64,000 nt of DNA from Xanthomonas sacchari (GCF_024266585.1 NZ_CP100647.1:1-64000); one strand, 5' to 3'. Positions 1 through 10,248 are shown, numbered from the stretch's first letter. Made by a program: numbers and translations. Notes: generated by a model not told the origin, from the sequence alone.

Positions 1-98
1 CCCCCTGCGGGTCCGCCTCTCGGCGGCGACGGCGACGCTCCGCGGCACGATCGCGGGTGCGCGCGGCGACCACCGCGCGCATGCCGGGCCGCTCCCCG
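1..98. other. Window edge, no gene recognised
   Basis: GC-rich sequence between the window edge and the stop codon of the ankyrin gene. I see no recognisable coding start or RNA. It may be the tail of a gene that lies outside the window. Confidence 0.4.
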
Positions 99-3000
99 TC
101 AGCGGCTCTCGCGCAGGAACCGGGCCATCGACGACACCCCCGGCAGCGCCGGCTGGAACTGCCCGGCGACGTCGACGAAGCCGCGCATCACCGCGATCTC
201 GCGCGGGGTGCGGTTCAAGGTATCGCGCAGTTCCGGATCGGCGCCGGCGCGCAGCAGGCGCTGCACCAGCAGCGGCAGGCCGTGCAGCGCGGCCAGGTGC
301 AACGGGCCGAAGCCGCGCGGATCCTGCACTTCCAGGCTGACCTCCTCGTCGAGCAGGCGCTCGACGCCGGCCAGCACCACCGGCTCCTCGCAGGCCGTGC
401 CCGGTTCGGCGCGCGCGCCCAGCAGCAACAGCAGCGGCGTCACCCCGCCGGCGGAAGCGCGGTCGGCCTCGGCGCCGGCCAGCAGCAAGGTGTCCAGCAG
501 CGCCAACAGGCGCGTCTTGTCGCGCGCGGTGAAGCCGTACAGCGCCGCGCAGTGCAGCGGCGCCAGTTGCTGGGCATCGCCGGCATGCACGTCGGCACCG
601 GCCGCCAGCAGCCGCGCGGCGATGTCCGGCAGGCCCAGCGCGCAGGCCAGCATCAGCACGGTGACCCCGCCCGGCAGGCGGTGTTCGATCTGCGCGCCGG
701 CCTGCAGCAGTGCCGCGACGATCTCGGTCTGGCGCATGCTCACCGCCGCCGACAGCGGCGTGGCGCCGCTGGCCGCGGCGTGCTGCAGGTCGGCGCCGCG
801 CGACAGCAGCAGCTTCACCGCCGCGGCATGGCCGCCGCCGGCGGCGCGCAGCAGCGCGGTGCAGCCCTGCGCGTCCACCGCATCCACCGGCAGGCCCAGG
901 TCGATCAGGCGGCGGATCGCCTCGGCGTCGCCGACCATTGCCGCGGCCGGCACGTCGGCCTCGCGCAGCGGGCGCCGCGGCAGCGGCCAGGTGCGCCAGT
1001 CCAGCCAGTCGGCCAGGTCGCGGCGGCCGCTGGCCAGGGCCACGCCCAGCGGGGTCTGGCCGTCGGCGGCGCGCGCGTCCGGCGAGGCGCCCTGCTGGAT
1101 CAGCAGTTTCAGCGAGGCCTCGCGGCCCAGCGCGGCGGCCAGGTGCAGCGCGGTCATGCCATGGCTGTCGCGCGCCTCGCGGTCGGCGCCGCGCTCGAGC
1201 AACTGCAGTTGCAGGCGCAGCCAGCCCAGCCGCACCGCCAGCGACAGCGGCGGATCGCCGGCCGGCGATGGCGCGAACGGATCGGCGCCGCGCTCGAGCA
1301 GTTCCAGGGCGAACTGTTCCAGCGCGCGCGAGGCGTGATCGTGCTGGGCGCAGGCGGCGAGCAGCCGGGTCAGGCCGCCGCGGCCGGCCGGCGACACGCC
1401 ATGGCGCAGCATCGCCTGCAGGCTGGGCACCGCCTCCACGCCGCGCGAGAGCAGCGCGAACATCGGGGTGTCGCCGCAGGCGTCGAGCACCTCCGGCGCG
1501 GCGCCGTGCGCCAGCAGCCAGTCCACCGCCTGCGCGTTCAACGCCAGCGAGGCATCGTGCAGCAGCGCGCCCAGTTCCTCGGCCGCGCACAGCCGCGCCA
1601 GCGCGGCCAGGCCCTCGCGCGGCTGGCCCAGTTGCAGGCCCTCGCGCAGCAGTTCCAGCGGCGGCCGGTCGGGCAGGCCGGCGGGGCCGGTCTCGCCCTG
1701 GCCGTCGCTGACCGCGGCCGGCAGCGGATAGTCCGGGTCCAGCGCGGACACGATCGCCCAGCGCCCGGCCTCGGCGGCCAGGTCGACGGCGCGGCGGCCG
1801 CTGTGGTCCGGCTGCGCCGGCGCCACGCCCAGCTCCAGCAGGCGCCGGATCAGGCCGGGGGCGACGTGGTCGGCGGTGCAGGCCAGCAGGATCGCGTTGC
1901 GGCCGTCGGCGTCGACCGCGGCCAGGTCCGGCTTGTGCGGCAGCAGCCGTTCCAGCACCGCCACGCGGCCGTGGCGGGCGGCTTCCAGCCACGGCGTGCG
2001 GCCCAGCGCGTCGCGCGCTTCCAGGTTGGCGCCGGCGCCGAGCAGGGCCTGCACGATCTCCACGTGGCCGGCCTGCGCCGCCTCGTGCAGCGCGCTGCGG
2101 CGCTGGCGATCGCGCGCGTCGACCCGCGCCTTGTGCTTGAGCAGCAACTGCACGCCGGCCGGATCGTCTTCCTCGGTGCCGGCCGCGGCCAGCAGCACCG
2201 GGCTGGCCTCGGCGGGCTCCGGCTTGGCCCCGCGCTCGAGCAGGAACTTGGCCATGCGCCAGTTGCCGACCTGGCAGGCCACCGCCAGCGGGGTCAGGCC
2301 GTCGCGGCTGGCCGCATCCAGTTCGGCGGCGGCGTCGCGCAGCAGCGCGGCCACGCCGGGGTCGGAACTGCGCGCGGCGTGGTGCAGCGGGGTATTGCCG
2401 TCGCCGTCGCTGGCGCGCGGGTCGGCGCCGTTGGCGAGCAGGGTCATCACCGCTTCCGGGCGGCCATGCCAGCTGTCGCGGGTGGCGGCCAGCAGCGGGG
2501 TCATGCCCAGGTGCGGACGATTGACGTCGACCCCGCGCACGATGAGTTCGCGCAACAGGCGCAGGTCCGGCAGCACCGCCGCCAGCACCGGCAGGCTGCG
2601 CTGGTCGCGCCACTCGGCGGCGGGCAGCGCATGCGGATCGGCGCCGGCCTGCAGCAGCTGCAGCGCACGATCCACGCGGCCGCCACGGGCCGCCTCGTAC
2701 AGCGCCGCATGCAGTTCGTCCTGCGCCGGCGCCGGCTCGTCCGCGTGCGGCGCGGCGCTGAGTTCGGCGAACAGGTCGGCGGAGGACACCGGCGGGGTCA
2801 GCGGCTGCGGCGGCGCCACCCGTTGCAGGCCGGCATGCAGCAACGGCGACAGCAGCGCGTAGGCCAAGGCCAGCGGCCAGCGCGCGGCGTCGGCGAGCAG
2901 CCCCGGCCAGGCCAGCACCACGCCGAGCCCGGCCAGCACCAGCACCAGCGCCGCCACCGCCAGCCCGCGCCAGGCCTGCACGTCCTGCTGCGCCAGCGCG

Positions 3001-3410
3001 TGCCAGCGCGCGCCCAACGCGCCGCCCTGGCAATCGCTGGCGTGCCACAGCGGCCAGGTCCGCCACAGCCCGAGCAGCGCGGCGCTGGCGGCCACGCTCA
3101 GCGCCAATGCGGCGGCCAGGCTGCCGCTGTCGTGCAGCGCCGCCAGCGGCCAGGCCACCAGCACCGCGACCAGCGCCATGCCGCCGGCCCACAGCACCAG
3201 CAGCGGCGCCACCGCGCCGACCAGCTCGCGCGCCGCGCGCGGACGCGGCCGGCTGCCGCGCTGCCAGGACAGCGCCAGCGCGAACGCCGGTTGCGCCAGC
3301 CAGGCGCCCAGCGCCGCGGCCAGCGGGCCGAATCCGGCGGCCAGCGCCAGCACCGCGCCGAGCGCGGCGGCGAGCATCGGCGCACGCGCGCGGAGAAAGG
3401 AGTCAGTCAT
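99..3410 (-). CDS. Membrane-anchored multi-ankyrin-repeat protein
   Basis: Protein of 1103 residues. Roughly the first 200 residues contain several hydrophobic, Ala/Leu-rich segments, probably about five membrane helices. From about residue 230 to the end there is a long array of ankyrin repeats, around twenty, with recurring cores such as [18 protein letters not shown] and [15 protein letters not shown]. Ankyrin arrays bind proteins; the partner cannot be read from the sequence. The array is probably cytoplasmic, but its orientation is an inference. The start ATG overlaps the end of the upstream YcgL-domain gene by 8 bp, so the two are probably co-transcribed. No enzymatic domain is visible. 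Confidence 0.9.
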   Translation of the reverse strand: MTDSFLRARAPMLAAALGAVLALAAGFGPLAAALGAWLAQPAFALALSWQRGSRPRPRAARELVGAVAPLLVLWAGGMALVAVLVAWPLAALHDSGSLAAALALSVAASAALLGLWRTWPLWHASDCQGGALGARWHALAQQDVQAWRGLAVAALVLVLAGLGVVLAWPGLLADAARWPLALAYALLSPLLHAGLQRVAPPQPLTPPVSSADLFAELSAAPHADEPAPAQDELHAALYEAARGGRVDRALQLLQAGADPHALPAAEWRDQRSLPVLAAVLPDLRLLRELIVRGVDVNRPHLGMTPLLAATRDSWHGRPEAVMTLLANGADPRASDGDGNTPLHHAARSSDPGVAALLRDAAAELDAASRDGLTPLAVACQVGNWRMAKFLLERGAKPEPAEASPVLLAAAGTEEDDPAGVQLLLKHKARVDARDRQRRSALHEAAQAGHVEIVQALLGAGANLEARDALGRTPWLEAARHGRVAVLERLLPHKPDLAAVDADGRNAILLACTADHVAPGLIRRLLELGVAPAQPDHSGRRAVDLAAEAGRWAIVSALDPDYPLPAAVSDGQGETGPAGLPDRPPLELLREGLQLGQPREGLAALARLCAAEELGALLHDASLALNAQAVDWLLAHGAAPEVLDACGDTPMFALLSRGVEAVPSLQAMLRHGVSPAGRGGLTRLLAACAQHDHASRALEQFALELLERGADPFAPSPAGDPPLSLAVRLGWLRLQLQLLERGADREARDSHGMTALHLAAALGREASLKLLIQQGASPDARAADGQTPLGVALASGRRDLADWLDWRTWPLPRRPLREADVPAAAMVGDAEAIRRLIDLGLPVDAVDAQGCTALLRAAGGGHAAAVKLLLSRGADLQHAAASGATPLSAAVSMRQTEIVAALLQAGAQIEHRLPGGVTVLMLACALGLPDIAARLLAAGADVHAGDAQQLAPLHCAALYGFTARDKTRLLALLDTLLLAGAEADRASAGGVTPLLLLLGARAEPGTACEEPVVLAGVERLLDEEVSLEVQDPRGFGPLHLAALHGLPLLVQRLLRAGADPELRDTLNRTPREIAVMRGFVDVAGQFQPALPGVSSMARFLRESR

Positions 3411-3663
3411 CGTGTCGATCGGTGGTGCCGGGCAGAGACGGCGGCAATTGCAGATGGAAGCCGCAGCCGGCGAGGTTGGCGCGCACCGCGGCCGGATCGG
3501 CGCGGGCCAGCGTGCGTTCGGCGGTCAACGCCACCTCGAGCACGAACGCCAGCGGCTGCAGCGACGCCAGCAACGCCGGCGGCAAACGGCCGAAGTCGTC
3601 GCGGGCGGCGAGATACAGATAGGTGTCCGGCTTGCGTTGGCTTTTGTAGACGTAGGCTTGCAT
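3403..3663 (-). CDS. YcgL domain-containing protein
   Basis: Protein of 86 residues starting [19 protein letters not shown], which matches the N-terminus of the small YcgL family (DUF709). That family is widespread in gammaproteobacteria and has no settled biochemical role. A longer in-frame reading extends upstream to 3777, but its first 38 residues lack family character and the family N-terminus begins at the ATG at 3663, so I use that start. The gene ends inside the start of the ankyrin gene (ATGACTGA overlap), which suggests translational coupling. Confidence 0.85.
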   Translation of the reverse strand: MQAYVYKSQRKPDTYLYLAARDDFGRLPPALLASLQPLAFVLEVALTAERTLARADPAAVRANLAGCGFHLQLPPSLPGTTDRHDD

Positions 3664-3819
3664 GCCCGTGGCGTGCGCCTGGCGTGGAAAGGCAAGCGAT
3701 TGTGGAGGAAATGCGCCAGCGGCGAAAGCGCACGCCGGCCCTGCGCTGAACGGATCCAGGGCAAGCGCGCCATTCACGTTGGCGTTGCGGGTGTTTCACG
3801 GCATGACCGAATGCGTCGA

Positions 3820-3825
3820 TATACT
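3820..3825 (+). promoter_or_regulatory. Possible -10 box upstream of the ketosynthase gene
   Basis: TATACT lies 17 bp before the ATG at 3843 in the divergent region between YcgL and the ketosynthase. A clear -35 hexamer at normal spacing is not visible. If this is the -10 box, the 5' leader before 3843 would be only about 10 nt, or about 50 nt for the alternative ATG at 3882. Confidence 0.3.
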
Positions 3826-3842
3826 GCGGCAATTGCCCTTGT

Positions 3843-5081
3843 ATGGAATACCGCGTGACCGAAGCGTCCTCGTCGCCCCGCATGGCCCCGGTGGCCATCC
3901 GTGCCTACACCGCGACCAACGCGCTCGGCAGCGGACTGCAGGCCCAGGCCACGGCGCTGCGCGAGGGCCGCAGCGGCCTGCGCCGCAACGATTTCGGTCC
4001 GCAACCGCTGCAATGCTGGATCGGCCGGGTGGACGCGCTGGAAACCGCCGCGCTGCCGCCGGCGCTGGCCGCGTGGGAATGCCGCAACAACCGCCTGGCC
4101 TGGCTGGCGCTGCAGCAGGACGGCATGGCCGACGCCGTGGCCGCCGCGGCGCAACGGCATGGCGCCGACCGGGTGGCGGTGGTGATGGGCACCTCCACCT
4201 CCAGCATCGGCGCCAGCGAGGAGGGCTACACCCGGCTCGATCATGACGCGGACGGCCCGCGCCTGCCCGCCGATCTGGACCGCCCGATCGTGCACACCCC
4301 GCATTCGCTGGGCGATTTCGTGCGCGCGGCCACCGGCCTGCGCGGCCCGTGCATCACCGTCGCCACCGCCTGCTCGTCCAGCGCCAAGGTGTTCGCCCAG
4401 GCGGCGCGGCTGATCGCCGCCGGCGTGGTCGATGCGGCGCTGGTCGGCGGCGTGGACACGCTGTGCGGCAGCGTGCTGTTCGGCTTCAACTCGCTGCAGG
4501 TGGTGTCGCCGGAACCGTGCCGGCCGTTCGACGCGCGCCGGGTCGGGCTGTCGCTGGGCGAGGCCGGCGGCTACGCGCTGCTGGAACGCGCCGATGCCGC
4601 CGATGCGCCGCCGGCGCAGGCGCTGCTGTGCGGGTACGGCGAGTCCAGCGATGCGCACCACATGTCCGCGCCGCATCCGCAAGGCCTGGGCGCCGGCCTG
4701 GCGATGCGCGGCGCACTGCAGCGCGCCGGCGTCGACCCGGCCGAGGTCGGCTATCTGAACCTGCACGGCACCGCGACCCCGGCCAACGACAGCGTCGAGG
4801 CCGCCGCGGTGGCGGCGTTGTTCCCGCCCACCCTGCACGCCAGTTCGACCAAGGCCTGGACCGGGCACACGCTCGGCGCCGCCGGCATCGTCGAGTCGGT
4901 GTTCGCGCTGCTGGCGCTGCGCGACGGCCTGCTGCCCGGCACCCTCAACAGCGAACTGCCCGATCCCGCCTGCGGCCCGCAGATCCGTTTCGCCACCGCC
5001 CATGCACAGGTCCGCTACGCGATGAACAACTCCTTCGGCTTCGGCGGCAACAACTGCTCGCTGCTGTTCGGCCGCGCATGA
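3843..5081 (+). CDS. Beta-ketoacyl-ACP synthase (FabF-type) of xanthomonadin biosynthesis
   Basis: Protein of 412 residues with the complete condensing-enzyme triad: Cys177 in TACSSS, His308 in LHGTATPAND and His342 in WTGHTLGAAG, plus Lys337 and the C-terminal NSFGFGGNN loop. It should catalyse decarboxylative condensation of malonyl-ACP with the aryl or polyene acyl-ACP. The next gene overlaps it (ATGA) and encodes a ketosynthase-like protein without the active cysteine, so the two probably form a KS/CLF heterodimer like ApeO/ApeC of aryl polyene clusters. The start is uncertain: ATG 3843, GTG 3855 or ATG 3882; no strong Shine-Dalgarno is visible for any of them. Which published xan letter it carries is not something I can assign from sequence. 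Confidence 0.9.
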   Translation: MEYRVTEASSSPRMAPVAIRAYTATNALGSGLQAQATALREGRSGLRRNDFGPQPLQCWIGRVDALETAALPPALAAWECRNNRLAWLALQQDGMADAVAAAAQRHGADRVAVVMGTSTSSIGASEEGYTRLDHDADGPRLPADLDRPIVHTPHSLGDFVRAATGLRGPCITVATACSSSAKVFAQAARLIAAGVVDAALVGGVDTLCGSVLFGFNSLQVVSPEPCRPFDARRVGLSLGEAGGYALLERADAADAPPAQALLCGYGESSDAHHMSAPHPQGLGAGLAMRGALQRAGVDPAEVGYLNLHGTATPANDSVEAAAVAALFPPTLHASSTKAWTGHTLGAAGIVESVFALLALRDGLLPGTLNSELPDPACGPQIRFATAHAQVRYAMNNSFGFGGNNCSLLFGRA

Positions 5082-5863
5082 GCACGCCCATGCTGCGCGC
5101 GACGATCGAAGGCATCGGCTTCTGGGCGCCCGGGCTGCCCTCGTGGACCGTGGCGCAGGCGTTCGCCCGCGGCGAGAGCGCACTGCTGGAGACGCCGGCA
5201 CGGCCCTCGCCGCAACTGCTGGCGCCGAACGAACGCCGCCGCGCGCCGGACACGGTGGCGGTGTCGCTGGACGCGGCGCTGGCCGCCTGCCAGGACGCCG
5301 GCCGCGACCCGGCCACGCTGCCGTCGGTGTTCACCTCCACCCACGGCGACCTGGCGATCACCGACTACATGTGCACCACCCTGGCCAGCGAACCGCTGTC
5401 GGTCTCGCCGACCAAGTTCCACAACTCGGTGCACAACGCCGCCGCCGGCTACTGGACCATCGGCGCCGGCGCCACCGCCGCGGCGACCGCGATCAGCGCG
5501 CACCACGGCAGCTTCGCGCAGGGCCTGCTGGAAGCGCTGTCGCAACTGGCCGCGGGCGAAGACGCGGTGCTGCTGGTCGGCTACGACAGCCGCTCGGTCG
5601 GCGCGCTGGGCCGCATCGCGCGCAGCGAAGGCCTGCTCGGCGGTGCGCTGGTGCTGAGCGCGGGCGCACGCGACGGCAAGCCGCAACTCCAGGTGCAACT
5701 GCGCGACGGCAACGCGCCGGTCGGCGATGGCGCGCTGGCGCAGCATGCCGCGGGCAACGCGATGGCGCCGATGCTGCCGCTGTTCGACGCACTGGCGCTG
5801 GGCGGCGGCTGCGTGCTCGACGCAGGCGGCGGCCGCTGCCTGCAAGTGGAGTTGCGCGCATGA
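5078..5863 (+). CDS. Chain-length-factor-like ketosynthase partner
   Basis: Protein of 261 residues starting MSTPMLRATIEGIGFWAPGL. It resembles the short N-terminal ketosynthase-like family (PF13723) found in aryl polyene clusters. Where active ketosynthases have TACSSS, this protein reads AYWTIGAGATAAATA-like sequence with no cysteine, as expected for a non-catalytic chain-length factor. It overlaps the ketosynthase gene upstream and the glycosyltransferase downstream by ATGA, a sign of tight translational coupling. I infer that it pairs with the KS encoded at 3843 and sets polyene length. Confidence 0.85.
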   Translation: MSTPMLRATIEGIGFWAPGLPSWTVAQAFARGESALLETPARPSPQLLAPNERRRAPDTVAVSLDAALAACQDAGRDPATLPSVFTSTHGDLAITDYMCTTLASEPLSVSPTKFHNSVHNAAAGYWTIGAGATAAATAISAHHGSFAQGLLEALSQLAAGEDAVLLVGYDSRSVGALGRIARSEGLLGGALVLSAGARDGKPQLQVQLRDGNAPVGDGALAQHAAGNAMAPMLPLFDALALGGGCVLDAGGGRCLQVELRA

Positions 5864-6681
5864 GCCGCACGCCGCTGACCGCCGCCGACGCCGCGATCCT
5901 GATTCCGGCCCTGAACGAACGGCTGCGCATCCGCGAGGTGGTCAGCGCCGCGCTGGCGCACTGCCCGCGGGTGATCGTGGTCGACGACGGTTCCGACGAC
6001 GGCACCAGCGATTGCATCGCCGACCTGCCGGTGACCGTGCTGCGCCACCCGCAGCGCCGCGGCAAGGGCGCCGCGCTGCGCAGCGGCTTCGCCGAGGCGC
6101 AGCGCCAGGGCGCGCGCGCGGTGATGACCATGGACGGCGACGGCCAGCACAGCGCCGCCGACTTCCCGCGGCTGCTGGCCGCGGCCAACCGCCATCCCGG
6201 CTGCGTGATCGTCGGCGCGCGCCTGCGCAAGCGCGCCAGCCAGCCGCCGATCCGCCGCATCGGCAACGATTTCGGCGACTGGGGCATCGCCTGGGGCTGC
6301 GGCTTCCGCCTGGTCGACAGCCAGAGCGGCCAGCGCCTGTACCCGCAGTCGGTCTATACCCTGCCCGACGTGCCCGGCGAAGGCTTCGTGTTCGAGGCGC
6401 AGCTGCTGATCTCGGCGGCGCGCCAGGCCGGCGCACGGGTGGTGGCGGTGCCGATCGAGACCCGCTATGCCAACCAGACCCCCGGTAGCTTCCGCAAGAG
6501 CCACTTCCGCCTGGTGCGCGATCTGTGGAAGATCACCTCGCACGTGATCGTGCAGGTGTGGACCTACGGGCACGTGGTGCGCGAGTACCGGCGCACCCGC
6601 GCCAACCCGGTGCTGATCGACGACGCCGACGGCACCCTCGACCCGGCGCCCCTGGCCGTCGGCAAGGAAAAGACGACATGA
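5860..6681 (+). CDS. Family 2 glycosyltransferase
   Basis: Protein of 273 residues with a GT2 fold. Near the N-terminus is AAILIPALNE, followed by VIVVDDGSDDGT and the metal-binding region MDGDGQH, and a GSFRKSHFRLVRD-like segment near the C-terminus. Dolichol-phosphate-mannose-synthase-like GT2 enzymes are common in aryl polyene clusters. The acceptor is probably the polyene or its lipid anchor, but neither the sugar nor the acceptor can be read from sequence. It overlaps the upstream CLF gene and the downstream flavoprotein gene by ATGA. No C-terminal membrane helices are evident. Confidence 0.85.
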   Translation: MSRTPLTAADAAILIPALNERLRIREVVSAALAHCPRVIVVDDGSDDGTSDCIADLPVTVLRHPQRRGKGAALRSGFAEAQRQGARAVMTMDGDGQHSAADFPRLLAAANRHPGCVIVGARLRKRASQPPIRRIGNDFGDWGIAWGCGFRLVDSQSGQRLYPQSVYTLPDVPGEGFVFEAQLLISAARQAGARVVAVPIETRYANQTPGSFRKSHFRLVRDLWKITSHVIVQVWTYGHVVREYRRTRANPVLIDDADGTLDPAPLAVGKEKTT

Positions 6682-8303
6682 ACGCAGCGCAGGCGGATGT
6701 GGCGATTCTGGGCGGCGGACTGGCCGGACTGACCCTGGCGCTGCAGTTGCGCCAGCGCGACCCGCAGCTGCGCATCCGCGTGCTGGAACGGCGCGCGCAC
6801 CCGGTGCGCGAAGCCGCGTTCAAGGTCGGCGAATCCTCGGTGGAGATCGGCGCGCACTATTTTTCCGAGGTGCTGGGCCTGCGCGAGCACCTGGATGCCG
6901 AGCAGATCCGCAAGTTCGGCTTCCGCTTCTTCTTCTCCGACGGGCGCACGGACATCGACCAGTGCACCGAGCTGGGGGTGAGCCAGTTGCTGCCCACCCC
7001 GTCGTGGCAGATCGACCGCGGCCGCTTCGAGAACTTTCTCGGCGAACGCGCGCGCGCCCTCGGCGTGGAGTTCCTCGACGGCAGCACGGTGCGCGGCGTC
7101 GACCTGGCCGAGGACGCCGGCGACCACTGCGTGCGCTACAGCCGCGACGGCGCCGACGCCCGCCTGCAGGCGCGCTGGGTGATCGACGCCAGCGGCCGCG
7201 CCGGCCTGCTCAAGCGCAAGCTCGGCCTGGCGCAGGACAACGCGCACCAGGCCAACGCGGTGTGGTGGCGGGTGGACGGGCTGGTCGATCCCAACGGCTG
7301 GTCGCAGGACAGCGCCTGGCTGCAGCGCTGCACGCCGCCGGACCGCTGGCGCTCGACCAACCACATGTGCGGCCCCGGCTACTGGTTCTGGCTGATCCCG
7401 CTGTCCTCCGGCGCGCATTCGCTGGGCATCGTCTGCGATGCCGCCCTGCATCCGCTGGAGACCATGAACACCCACGCCAAGGCGATGGACTGGCTGCGCA
7501 CGCACCAGCCGCAGGTGGCCAGCACGCTGGAGCGCAGCGAGCACACGGTGCAGGACTTCCTGTTCCTGCGCGACTTCTCCTACGGCTGCAAGCAGGTGTT
7601 CTCGGCGCAGCGCTGGGCGCTGACCGGCGAGGCCGGGGTGTTCCTGGACCCGTTCTACTCGCCGGGCAGCGACTTCATCGCCATCAGCAACACCTACATC
7701 TGCGAACTGATCGGCCGCGAGCGCGCCGGGCGCGACATCGCGCCCTACGCCGAGCTGTACCAGCAGCTGTACTTCTCGTTCTACGAGAACACCCTGACCC
7801 TGTACCAGGACCAGTACCCGCTGTTCGGCGACGCCCAGGTGATGCCGGTCAAGGTGATCTGGGACTACACCTACTACTGGTCGCTGCTGGCGCCGCTGTA
7901 CTGCACCGACCGCATCGCCGACCTGGCGGTGCTGGGCCGGCTGCGGCCGGCGCTGCAGCAGGCCAGCGCGCTCAACCTGGGTATGCAGGCGCTGCTGCGC
8001 GACTGGGGCGCGGCCAACCGCGCGCAGGCCGCGGCGGTGGCCGACGGACGCCTGCTGGACCAGTACTTGATCGGCTGGTTCCACGAGCTCAACCGCGCCC
8101 TGGGCGACCGGCTCGACGACGCCGCCTTCGTCGCCCGCCTGCACGGCAATGTCGCGCGCATGGCGGAACTGGCTGGGGAGATCCTGGCGCGCGCCCGCCA
8201 GCGGCATCCCGCGCTGGCCGACCACGGCCTGCTGGACGCCTGCCGCGGCGTGCCGATCCCGGCGCCGGTGCTGTCGCCGGCCTGGTACGCGGACGCCGCC
8301 TGA
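6678..8303 (+). CDS. Halogenase-like FAD-dependent oxidoreductase
   Basis: Protein of 541 residues. The N-terminal dinucleotide-binding motif is LGGGLAGL (residues 11-18), followed by KVGESSVEIG (49-58) and WVIDASGRAG (168-176). Residues 236-241 are WFWLIP, which fits the WxWxIP motif of flavin-dependent tryptophan halogenases, a motif thought to suppress monooxygenation. Xanthomonadins are brominated and methoxylated aryl polyenes, so this protein could be a halogenase or a ring hydroxylase; sequence alone does not decide. It is the last gene of the left operon and overlaps the GT2 gene by ATGA. A second halogenase-like protein, XanB1, lies at 18856. Confidence 0.85.
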   Translation: MNAAQADVAILGGGLAGLTLALQLRQRDPQLRIRVLERRAHPVREAAFKVGESSVEIGAHYFSEVLGLREHLDAEQIRKFGFRFFFSDGRTDIDQCTELGVSQLLPTPSWQIDRGRFENFLGERARALGVEFLDGSTVRGVDLAEDAGDHCVRYSRDGADARLQARWVIDASGRAGLLKRKLGLAQDNAHQANAVWWRVDGLVDPNGWSQDSAWLQRCTPPDRWRSTNHMCGPGYWFWLIPLSSGAHSLGIVCDAALHPLETMNTHAKAMDWLRTHQPQVASTLERSEHTVQDFLFLRDFSYGCKQVFSAQRWALTGEAGVFLDPFYSPGSDFIAISNTYICELIGRERAGRDIAPYAELYQQLYFSFYENTLTLYQDQYPLFGDAQVMPVKVIWDYTYYWSLLAPLYCTDRIADLAVLGRLRPALQQASALNLGMQALLRDWGAANRAQAAAVADGRLLDQYLIGWFHELNRALGDRLDDAAFVARLHGNVARMAELAGEILARARQRHPALADHGLLDACRGVPIPAPVLSPAWYADAA

Positions 8304-8510
8304 ACCGCGCGCAGGGCCATGCCGCCCTGCAACAACGCATGCGCCGCGCGCCGCCGCGACGCGCCATGCAACGCCGCTATTGTGCGACATAAGTCGCAAT
8401 GGGCGAATATCGCCCACGCATCCGCGTTTTCGCACGAACCGCGGTTGACGCCTCGCGCTACCGGCGCGAAACAGGCCCGCCGTGCCCGGCGCCCCCTTCA
8501 GGAGAACTGC

Positions 8511-10187
8511 ATGCACTCCACGCTGCTCGCATTGGCCCTGCCCCTGGCCGCTCTGGCCGTGACCTCCACCGCGCATGCGCAGCCGACCGAACGCGCGCCG
8601 GCCACGCCGGCACCGCTGCAACAGTCGTGCGAGGCGTTGGCGAGCCGGCTCGTCTATCCCGGCACCCGCTTCACCGCGGTGCACAGCGTGGCCGCCGGCG
8701 CCCTGCAGGTGGGCGGCCAGCCGATCGGCGCGCACTGCCAGATCACCGGCCTGATGCACGAACGCGTCGGCACGGACGGCCAGGCCTATGCGATCGGCTT
8801 CGAGATGCGCCTGCCGGCCGCATGGAACGGGCGCTTCTTCTACCAGGCCAACGGCGGCCTGGACGGCAACGTGGTTCCCGCGCTCGGCGACATCGGCGGC
8901 GGCGGTCAGCGCGACAACCCGCTGCGCATGGGCTTTGCGGTGATCAGTTCCGACGCCGGGCACAGCAACGCGCAGAACCCGCTGTTCGGTCGCGACCCGC
9001 AGGCGCGGCTGGACTACGGCTACCAGGCGGTGCAGGCACTGACCCCGATGGCCAAGCGCGTGGTGCAGATCGCCTACGGCAAGGCGCCGGACTACAGCTA
9101 CTTCGGCGGCTGCTCCAACGGCGGTCGCCACGGCATGGTCGCCGCCGCGCGCGATGCGCAGGACTACGACGGCATCCTGGTCGGCGATCCCGGCTTCCAC
9201 CTGCCCAAGGCGGCGATCGCGGACCTGGCCGCGGCCCAGCAGCTGGCGGCGCTGGCCGGCGGCAACGACACGCGCAGCGGCCTGACCGCCGCCGAGCGCA
9301 GCCTGGTGGCCGAGCGCATCGTCGCCACCTGCGATGCGCTGGACGGCGTGCGCGACGGCATGGTGCAGGACGTGCTCGCCTGCCAGCGCCGCTTCGACCT
9401 GAACCGCGACGTCGCCACCTGCGGCAGCGCCGGGCGCACCGGCCAATGCCTGACCCCGGCGCAGAAGCGCGCGCTCGGCGCGATCCATGCCGGCGTGCGC
9501 AACAGCGCCGGCACGCCGCTGTACGCGCCCTTTCCCTACGACCCGGGCATCGCCAGCGGCGACTGGGCCGGCTGGCGGCAGGACGCCTCGCTGACCCTGG
9601 TGCCCGGATCGGTGGCCTTCGGCTTCGTCACCCCGCCGGAGGATCCGGCGGTGCTGCAGGACCTGAAGCGGTACGCGCTGCAGTTCGACATGGACCGCGA
9701 CGCGCCGAAGATCTTCGCCACGGACGGCGCCTTCCGCGAATCCGCCTGGTCGTACATGACCCCGCCGAACGAGACCCAGCTGACCACGCTGAAGGCGCGC
9801 GGCGGCAAGCTGCTGATCTACCACGGCACCGGCGACGGCATCTTCTCCTTCGCCGACACCGCGGCCTGGTACGACCGCCTGCGCACGGCCGATGCCGACG
9901 CCGCCAGCTACGCACGCCTGTTCGCGGTGCCGGCGATGGCCCATTGCGCCGGCGGACCGGCCACCGACCAGTTCGATGCGCTGACCCCGCTGGTCGCCTG
10001 GGTCGAGCAGGGCCAGGCGCCGACCGCGATCGTCGCCAACGCACGCGGCAGCGGCAGCGCCGCGCCCAACAACGAGGTGCCGGCCAGTTGGAGCAGCCAG
10101 CGCAGCCGTCCGCTGTGTCCGTATCCGCAGGTGGCGCGCTACGTCGGCGGCGACGTGGAGGCGGCGTCCAGCTTCGTCTGCCGCTGA
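8511..10187 (+). CDS. Tannase/feruloyl esterase family secreted protein
   Basis: Protein of 558 residues starting at the ATG after AGGAGAACTGC, a good Shine-Dalgarno. An N-terminal signal peptide (hydrophobic to about residue 20, ending TAHAQ) predicts export. The tannase family (PF07519) serine hydrolase features are visible: nucleophile in GGCSNGGRHG, Asp in GTGDGIFSF and His in AHCAGG. The family cleaves phenolic esters such as feruloyl, galloyl or MHET-like substrates. The gene lies between two arms of the pigment cluster and converges on the SDR gene. A role in pigment metabolism is not established; degradation of plant cell-wall phenolics is as likely. Confidence 0.9.
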   Translation: MHSTLLALALPLAALAVTSTAHAQPTERAPATPAPLQQSCEALASRLVYPGTRFTAVHSVAAGALQVGGQPIGAHCQITGLMHERVGTDGQAYAIGFEMRLPAAWNGRFFYQANGGLDGNVVPALGDIGGGGQRDNPLRMGFAVISSDAGHSNAQNPLFGRDPQARLDYGYQAVQALTPMAKRVVQIAYGKAPDYSYFGGCSNGGRHGMVAAARDAQDYDGILVGDPGFHLPKAAIADLAAAQQLAALAGGNDTRSGLTAAERSLVAERIVATCDALDGVRDGMVQDVLACQRRFDLNRDVATCGSAGRTGQCLTPAQKRALGAIHAGVRNSAGTPLYAPFPYDPGIASGDWAGWRQDASLTLVPGSVAFGFVTPPEDPAVLQDLKRYALQFDMDRDAPKIFATDGAFRESAWSYMTPPNETQLTTLKARGGKLLIYHGTGDGIFSFADTAAWYDRLRTADADAASYARLFAVPAMAHCAGGPATDQFDALTPLVAWVEQGQAPTAIVANARGSGSAAPNNEVPASWSSQRSRPLCPYPQVARYVGGDVEAASSFVCR

Positions 10188-10248
10188 GCGCCGGCCACCG
10201 TTGCGCCGCCGGCGTGGCGGCGCAACGGCCGCGGCGTTTTCGAGGCGG

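Noticed and set aside
57-3749. A 1230-codon open frame on the plus strand opposite the ankyrin gene
   Set aside because: It is Arg/Gln/Ala-rich shadow coding caused by high GC; the minus-strand frame has ankyrin repeats.
6564-9944. A 1126-codon minus-strand frame across the flavoprotein and tannase genes
   Set aside because: Low-complexity antisense reading; both plus-strand genes have clear catalytic motifs.
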